In this document: positions 6,377 through 9,635 of the stretch, piece after piece | Numbering within the stretch: the first letter of the stretch is position 1 | Layout: every line of letters starts with the position of its first letter | Source: an uncultured Atopobiaceae bacterium | GTDB taxonomy: Bacteria; Actinomycetota; Coriobacteriia; Coriobacteriales; Atopobiaceae | DNA: 9,635 bases | Direction of reading: 5' to 3' | Assembly (NCBI GenBank): GCA_900770865.1 | Contig: CAAGLU010000085.1 | Coordinates: 1 to 9,635, forward strand | Made by a program: the position numbers and the translations under genes | Notes under the pieces: model-generated | Seen by the model: the letters and a program-made list of their open reading frames with translations, nothing else | What the model was told of the DNA's origin: nothing | Databases searched by the model: none

Positions 6377-7240
6377 TCACTCGTCACAAGAGTCGTGGCG
6401 CCGGCGGCGCTTGTGCTCGCGCGGCACGTACGGCCCAATAACAGCACGGAAGTCCGGGGAATCGGCGTCATCCGTCGGCGTGTCGGGCGAGATGTACAGC
6501 GACCCCTTGAGGCCGTCGATGTAGGTGTACATCCACGAGAGGCCGCGCGCACCGCTCAGCGCGTAGTCGGCCGCGGCGAGAAAGCCGTCCAAGTCGCTCT
6601 TGCGGAACTCGTGGGAGTAGTGGCCAATCCGGAACGTGTCGAACGGCAGCCCCTGCATCTTCTCGAGCGTCTGGCGCCAGGTGGCAATGGGCAGGCTCTC
6701 GGGGAAGAAGAGACACATGCAGGGCGTCACGGCATCGCCGGACAGAAGGAGGCGACGCTCGCGCACGAGGTAACCCATCGAGTGGTCGGTATGTCCGGGG
6801 AGAAAAACGCCCTCGATGGTGACGCCGCCCAGGTCAAGCACATCGCCCTCCTCAAAGTACGTGAAGCTTGGCCGCGTTCCCTCGCGCATGGCCGAGAAGG
6901 CCCCCTCGGGCGCGCGCCCTTGCTCCACGTAGATGCGCACGGCGTGCTCGTTCTGCTCCTCACCCAGGGCGATGTCCACGTCCTCCTCACGAGGAATGCG
7001 CACGTCGTCGAAGAGGTACGACCCCGCGATGTGGTCGTGGTGGCGGTGCGTGAGAAGCACGGTCACGGGAAGGCCGCCGCTAAGCTCGCGCACCACGGGA
7101 CGCAGATCGCCCACGCCCACGCACGAGTCGACAAGCGCCACGCGGTCGCGCCCCTTAACCAGGTAGCAGCGGCAGCCCACGCAGTCCGCTATCTCCCACA
7201 GGCCCTCGCCCAGGTCTGTCACCGTGAAGATCTTGTCCAT
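6377..7240 (-). CDS. Metallo-beta-lactamase-fold hydrolase
   Basis: A 287-residue cytosolic protein with the zinc-binding signature of the superfamily: THRHHDHIAG (H65, H67, D69, H70), GHTDHS (H150), SGDAVT (D169) and GHYSHEF (H207). These ligands fit a complete dinuclear zinc centre, so it is likely active. Members include glyoxalase II, acyl-thioester hydrolases, lactonases and others; the substrate cannot be read from the motifs. An N-terminal CVGCRC (20-25) replaces the usual N-x-Y-L strand and may be structural. The C-terminus ends in a basic run (REHKRRRRHDSCDE). The start is ATG 7240 (minus), with GGGAGG 10 nt upstream; reading on to 7300 would run through a hairpin. It is the last gene of cassette B. 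Given the acyl-CoA/acyl-phosphate neighbours, a thioesterase or acyl-ester hydrolase role is a fair guess only. Confidence 0.85.
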   Translation of the reverse strand: MDKIFTVTDLGEGLWEIADCVGCRCYLVKGRDRVALVDSCVGVGDLRPVVRELSGGLPVTVLLTHRHHDHIAGSYLFDDVRIPREEDVDIALGEEQNEHAVRIYVEQGRAPEGAFSAMREGTRPSFTYFEEGDVLDLGGVTIEGVFLPGHTDHSMGYLVRERRLLLSGDAVTPCMCLFFPESLPIATWRQTLEKMQGLPFDTFRIGHYSHEFRKSDLDGFLAAADYALSGARGLSWMYTYIDGLKGSLYISPDTPTDDADSPDFRAVIGPYVPREHKRRRRHDSCDE

Positions 7241-7267
7241 GCGAGAAGTACCTCCCAAGATGCCCAA

Positions 7268-7298
7268 AGTGGCGCCCGAGCCTCTCGGCCCGGGCGCC
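7268..7298 (-). terminator. GC-rich hairpin between the membrane and hydrolase genes
   Basis: On the minus strand GGCGCCCG (7298-7291) pairs with CGGGCGCC (7278-7271). The inner GCC-GAGA-GGC plus one G-T pair extend the stem to about 12 bp with a GNRA-type GAGA loop. It is followed by ACTTTGGGC, only three Ts. It lies 39 nt after the membrane gene stop codon and about 30 nt before the hydrolase start codon. It may act as a leaky terminator or mRNA processing/stability element lowering hydrolase expression. Confidence 0.55.
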
Positions 7299-7336
7299 AT
7301 CAGTCTATACGCATGCCCAAAGTAGGCTGCTATACC

Positions 7337-7855
7337 CTAGTGCATCTGCGGCATTGCCGGAGCAGGGTCGTTGCACACCTTGCGCGCAAAGTTCTCGATG
7401 GGACCCTGCAGAAGGAAGGTCACCACGTAGCAGGCAATCCACACCGGGATAATGTTCTGGAGGAAGCCAAAGAACGAAGCCACGAACGGTGCGCCGCCCA
7501 GGACGCAGGCGTCAAGCGTGCCCACCAGGTAGCAGAGGATGACAGAGTAGACGGTGTTGATGGGGACATTCACAAGCGCACCGAACTTGGCGCCCTCGGA
7601 GGGGTTGGAGCGCTTCATGGCCCACTTGAAGCCCATGTCGACAACCCCAGGAATCATGCCGATGATGGTGGCGACGCACCACGCAAACACGAAGTTGATC
7701 CAGAACATAGGCCAAATCCAGCCCTCGCCCGGCGCCGGGGTGGCGGTATGGAACACGTAAAGAGCAAGCCACTCGCACAGCGTGCAGAGAACGAGCGCTG
7801 TGCAAACATCCAGAATTGCTGCCTTCACGAACCTCGTAGAAGTCTTCATCGGCAT
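7337..7855 (-). CDS. Small four-helix integral membrane protein, family not recognised
   Basis: A 172-residue protein with four likely membrane helices at about residues 12-36, 48-75, 93-118 and 128-152, and a charged loop (KWAMKRSNPSEGAK) between helices 2 and 3. The C-terminal tail is GPIENFARKV followed by CNDPAPAMPQMH. The two halves look alike: helix 2 with W-C-V-A-T-I-I-G-M-I-P and helix 4 with W-I-A-C-Y-V-V-T-F-L-L-Q-G-P, suggesting an internal repeat. The start is ATG 7855 (minus) with AGGGAAGGA 7-8 nt upstream. A longer frame to 7945 is rejected because its N-terminus is the translated terminator hairpin. It resembles the 1993-2391 protein in topology and in lying next to a Pta-Buk pair. 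It could be a permease-like partner or membrane anchor. I do not recognise the family with confidence. Confidence 0.75.
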   Translation of the reverse strand: MPMKTSTRFVKAAILDVCTALVLCTLCEWLALYVFHTATPAPGEGWIWPMFWINFVFAWCVATIIGMIPGVVDMGFKWAMKRSNPSEGAKFGALVNVPINTVYSVILCYLVGTLDACVLGGAPFVASFFGFLQNIIPVWIACYVVTFLLQGPIENFARKVCNDPAPAMPQMH

Positions 7856-7877
7856 AAGAGATTCCTTCCCTAGACGC

Positions 7878-7891
7878 TGGGCATATGCCCA
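7878..7891. promoter_or_regulatory. Perfect 14-bp palindrome upstream of membrane gene B
   Basis: TGGGCATATGCCCA is a perfect palindrome 23-36 nt before the start codon at 7855 and just past the terminator-like hairpin. Its right half extends to ATGCCCAAAG, a 10-mer also found at 7260-7269 and 7313-7322 in the gap before the hydrolase gene. It may be an operator for a dimeric regulator or a small RNA hairpin close to the ribosome site. No matching -10/-35 pair was identified. Confidence 0.4.
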
Positions 7892-7896
7892 AAGGT

Positions 7897-7932
7897 ACAA
7901 AATGCGGCGTACGGGGCAATCCCGCACGCCGC
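7897..7932 (-). terminator. Rho-independent-type terminator after the second acyl kinase gene
   Basis: Read on the minus strand, GCGGCGT (7932-7926) pairs with ACGCCGC (7910-7904) and, after one mismatch, CGGG (7924-7921) pairs with CCCG (7915-7912) around a 5-nt loop. It is followed directly by ATTTTGT. An 11-bp GC stem with a T-run downstream is a good intrinsic terminator for the minus-strand Pta-Buk transcript, whose kinase stop codon is about 125 nt upstream. It also lies 50-77 nt before membrane gene B, so it could instead work as an attenuator for that gene. Confidence 0.72.
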
Positions 7933-7979
7933 CCGATGACTTCATGCTAGGCGCAGACCTTCGACCATCCTATGGCTCT

Positions 7980-8027
7980 TAGCACAAGGTTTTGCCGATA
8001 TGTGACGGCTTTATGTGCTATCGCACG
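7980..8027. promoter_or_regulatory. Inverted repeat and third TGTGC-N4-GCAC dyad in the gap after the kinase
   Basis: The 200-nt gap 7856-8055 holds, besides the terminator, a stem made of TAGCACA (7980-7986) and TGTGCTA (8014-8020) with an inner GCCG (7994-7997)/CGGC (8006-8009) pair. Overlapping its right arm is TGTGC-TATC-GCACG (8014-8027), matching in nine of ten dyad positions the TGTGC-N4-GCACA layout seen at 1868-1881. This is the likely place for a promoter of membrane gene B on the minus strand, but no convincing -35/-10 pair was found. Confidence 0.35.
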
Positions 8028-8055
8028 AACCGAGAAACCCACGCCGGCACCTGTC

Positions 8056-9177
8056 CTAGTCCTGCTCGTCAAAGCAGGCAAAGCCGGAGAACACCGGCTT
8101 TCCCGAGTAGCGCTTGACCTCCTCCTCGCCGGAGAGCACGCGTATCGCACCCGCCGCCATGGCCTCCAGCTCAAACTCGCCGGGGTATGCCGTGACGGGG
8201 GCAATCCAGCCGCAGGCGTCGCGGATGTACGCAACGAGACCCTGGTTGTGCACCATACCACCGCCAAGGAGAATGCCGTCCACATTACCGTGAAGCACCG
8301 TGGCCATGGACCCGATGTACTTCACAATCTGATACTCCATGGCGCTCCAGGCACGCGACGCTGCCTCGTCGCCCGCCTCCGCGCGGCGGCACACCTCAAG
8401 CGCGTCCGACGTGCCGAGAAGGTCCGCAAAGCCACCGCTGCGCTGGCAGAGCCTTCGCGTCTCGGCGGCGTCGTGGTCCTTGAGGTAGTCGAGCACCTCC
8501 ACCACGGGCACCGCGCCCGCGCGCGTGGGGGTCATGGGACCCTCGCCGCCCACGATGTCGTAGCCGTCGACCATGCGGCCGTGCTGGTGCGCCGAGATGG
8601 AGATTCCCCCGCCGATGTGGCACACGATAAAGTCGCAGTCCTCGTAGCGGCGCCCCATCGCCTTGGCGTGGCGGATGGCCGTCTCTTTGAGGTTGAGCGC
8701 ATGCAGGTGGACGTTGCGGTAGACGCCCCGGATGCCCGTCATGCGCGCGTCGTCGCAAAGCTCGTCGGTGTCCGGCGGGTTCACCACAAAGGCGGGCTTA
8801 CCGCAGCTGGCCGCAAGCTCGTGGGCAAGCTGGCTTCCCAGCTGTGCCGGGTGCTGCACGCCGTTTGCCCCGCGGCGGGCGTCGTTTAGCAGCGTCTCGT
8901 CCACCGAGTACACGCCGCCTTCCAGCGAGAGGAGCCCGCCTCCGCGGCCCACAAAGGCGTCGATGGTCGAGAGGTCAACGCCGTTCTCGTCGAGGATCCC
9001 CATAATCATGTCGCGGCGATAGGGCAGCTGAGAGGAGACGTCCCCAATCTCGGCCAGGCGCTGGGCGTCGTGGGAGACGTTCTTCGAGAAGACGCACGTC
9101 TCGCCCTCGAAGAGGCCCACCTTGGTGGAGGTGGAACCGGGGTTGATGACCAGGATGCGGTAGTTCTTCTCGGCCAT
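8056..9177 (-). CDS. Butyrate-kinase-family acyl kinase (second copy)
   Basis: A 373-residue paralogue of the 3470-4594 kinase that keeps more of the family motifs: ILVINPGSTSTK (Asn12 present), DAFVGRGGGLLSLEGGVY (Arg78 present), His109, HIGGGISISAHQHGRMVD (187-204), PTRAGAVP (Arg219), ILLGGGMVHN and GEFELEAMAAGAIRVLSG. It shares with its paralogue VNPPDTDEL (132-140), where classical butyrate kinases have V-D-P-V-V-V-D-E. Thus Asn133 stands where Asp is expected. The expected reaction is acyl phosphate plus ADP to acid plus ATP in the cytosol, acyl group unknown. The start is ATG 9177 (minus), with GGGGGAG 5 nt upstream; a GTG at 9198 is possible but less likely. The stop codon of the acyltransferase gene overlaps this leader, 2 nt before the ATG, so the two are probably translationally coupled. 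The final residues (PVFSGFACFDEQD) extend past the usual family end. Confidence 0.86.
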   Translation of the reverse strand: MAEKNYRILVINPGSTSTKVGLFEGETCVFSKNVSHDAQRLAEIGDVSSQLPYRRDMIMGILDENGVDLSTIDAFVGRGGGLLSLEGGVYSVDETLLNDARRGANGVQHPAQLGSQLAHELAASCGKPAFVVNPPDTDELCDDARMTGIRGVYRNVHLHALNLKETAIRHAKAMGRRYEDCDFIVCHIGGGISISAHQHGRMVDGYDIVGGEGPMTPTRAGAVPVVEVLDYLKDHDAAETRRLCQRSGGFADLLGTSDALEVCRRAEAGDEAASRAWSAMEYQIVKYIGSMATVLHGNVDGILLGGGMVHNQGLVAYIRDACGWIAPVTAYPGEFELEAMAAGAIRVLSGEEEVKRYSGKPVFSGFACFDEQD

Positions 9178-9179
9178 GG

Positions 9180-9635
9180 CTACTCCCCCTTGAGGCACTG
9201 CGCGCGCACGCAGGACATCACGACGTTGCCCACGATCTCGGACACGGGGGCGCTTCTCGAGCAGTCGCAGACGATCTTCCTGAAGCCCTGGAGCATGGGA
9301 CCGTACGCGTTGGCGTGGCCAAACATCTGCACGAGCTTCACACCCACATTGCCCACGTTGAGGTCGGGCCAGATGATGACGTTTGCCTTGCCGGCAACGG
9401 CACTCTCGCGGTGCACCTTGTGGGCCGCCACCTCCGGGCGCAGCGCGGCGTCAAGCTGGAACTCGCCATCGATCTTGAGGTCCGGGCGACGCTCGTTGGC
9501 AATGTCGCGCGCGTCGCGCACCTTCTGGACCATCTCGCCCGCACCGGAGCCATCGGTCGAGAAGGAGAGCAGCGCGCAGCGCGCCTCGCGACCGGTGAGG
9601 GCGCTCCAGGTGTCACAGGCGGAGATGGCGATGGA
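9180..9635 (-). CDS. Phosphate acyltransferase of the Pta/Ptb family, C-terminal part
   Basis: The frame is open from the right edge of the window to TAG at 9182-9180 and gives 151 residues, nearly the second half of a Pta-type enzyme; the N-terminus lies outside. Visible motifs are SIAISACDTWSALTG, LSFSTDGSG, IDGEFQLDAALRPEVAAHKV, SAVAGKANVIIWPDLNVGN, AYGPMLQGFRKIV and CDCSRSAPVSEIVGNVV. These line up without gaps against the cassette A enzyme, with about half of residues identical by eye. The catalytic Ser-Arg pair is kept, but the following Gly of SRG is Ser. It should form acyl phosphate from acyl-CoA for the kinase encoded 2 nt downstream. The tail (CVRAQCLKGE) is a little longer than in the paralogue. 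An internal ATG at 9533 is not the start, since homologous sequence continues upstream of it. Confidence 0.85.
   Translation of the reverse strand, partial: SIAISACDTWSALTGREARCALLSFSTDGSGAGEMVQKVRDARDIANERRPDLKIDGEFQLDAALRPEVAAHKVHRESAVAGKANVIIWPDLNVGNVGVKLVQMFGHANAYGPMLQGFRKIVCDCSRSAPVSEIVGNVVMSCVRAQCLKGE

Noticed and set aside
6242..7873. 543-codon plus-strand open frame across the hydrolase and membrane genes
   Set aside because: It is antisense to a complete zinc-hydrolase gene and a membrane protein gene, and its start lies inside the 76-bp inverted-repeat element.
7856..7945. N-terminal extension of membrane gene B to ATG 7945
   Set aside because: The added residues are the translated terminator hairpin and palindrome; ATG 7855 has a good ribosome site and a normal start of the first helix.

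Overview
The window looks like chromosomal DNA of a high-GC, Gram-positive actinobacterium. The best guess is a Coriobacteriia member of the Olsenella/Atopobiaceae type, inferred from GC-rich third codon positions, strong GGAGG-type ribosome binding sites and a fermentative, transporter-linked gene set. No rRNA, tRNA, CRISPR array, phage gene or transposase is visible.

Layout. Positions 1-131 (-) hold the N-terminus of a flavodoxin-like NAD(P)H:FMN reductase. Positions 256-1848 (-) encode a PucR-family transcription regulator. Divergent from it is a plus-strand operon (cassette A, 1993-5896): a small four-helix membrane protein, a Pta-type phosphate acyltransferase, a Buk-type acyl kinase and an OFA-like MFS transporter. 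Positions 5897-6376 carry no gene but are packed with inverted repeats and hairpins, as expected between converging operons. From the other side comes minus-strand cassette B: the C-terminal half of a second Pta-type acyltransferase (9180 to the window end), a second Buk-type kinase (8056-9177), a terminator-like hairpin, a second small membrane protein (7337-7855) and a metallo-beta-lactamase-fold hydrolase (6377-7240).

How the genes could work together. A phosphate acyltransferase plus an acyl kinase interconverts acyl-CoA, acyl phosphate and acid plus ATP. With an OFA-like carboxylate transporter this suggests fermentation or uptake of a carboxylic acid with substrate-level phosphorylation. 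The pairing mixes families: the acyltransferases carry phosphotransacetylase motifs, while the kinases are butyrate-kinase-like. Both kinases share an unusual N-x-P-D-T-D-E-L segment, and the cassette A kinase also lacks the family's Asn in the first phosphate loop and the Arg of the GRGG motif. The acid handled is therefore unknown and may not be acetate or butyrate.

Regulation. A dyad TGTGC-N4-GCAYA lies upstream of the regulator gene and of the flavodoxin gene, with the same 9-mer ATGCTGTGC at both. A third, slightly weaker copy lies in the gap before membrane gene B. This is a candidate operator for the PucR-type protein, linking all parts of the window. It is a by-eye inference.
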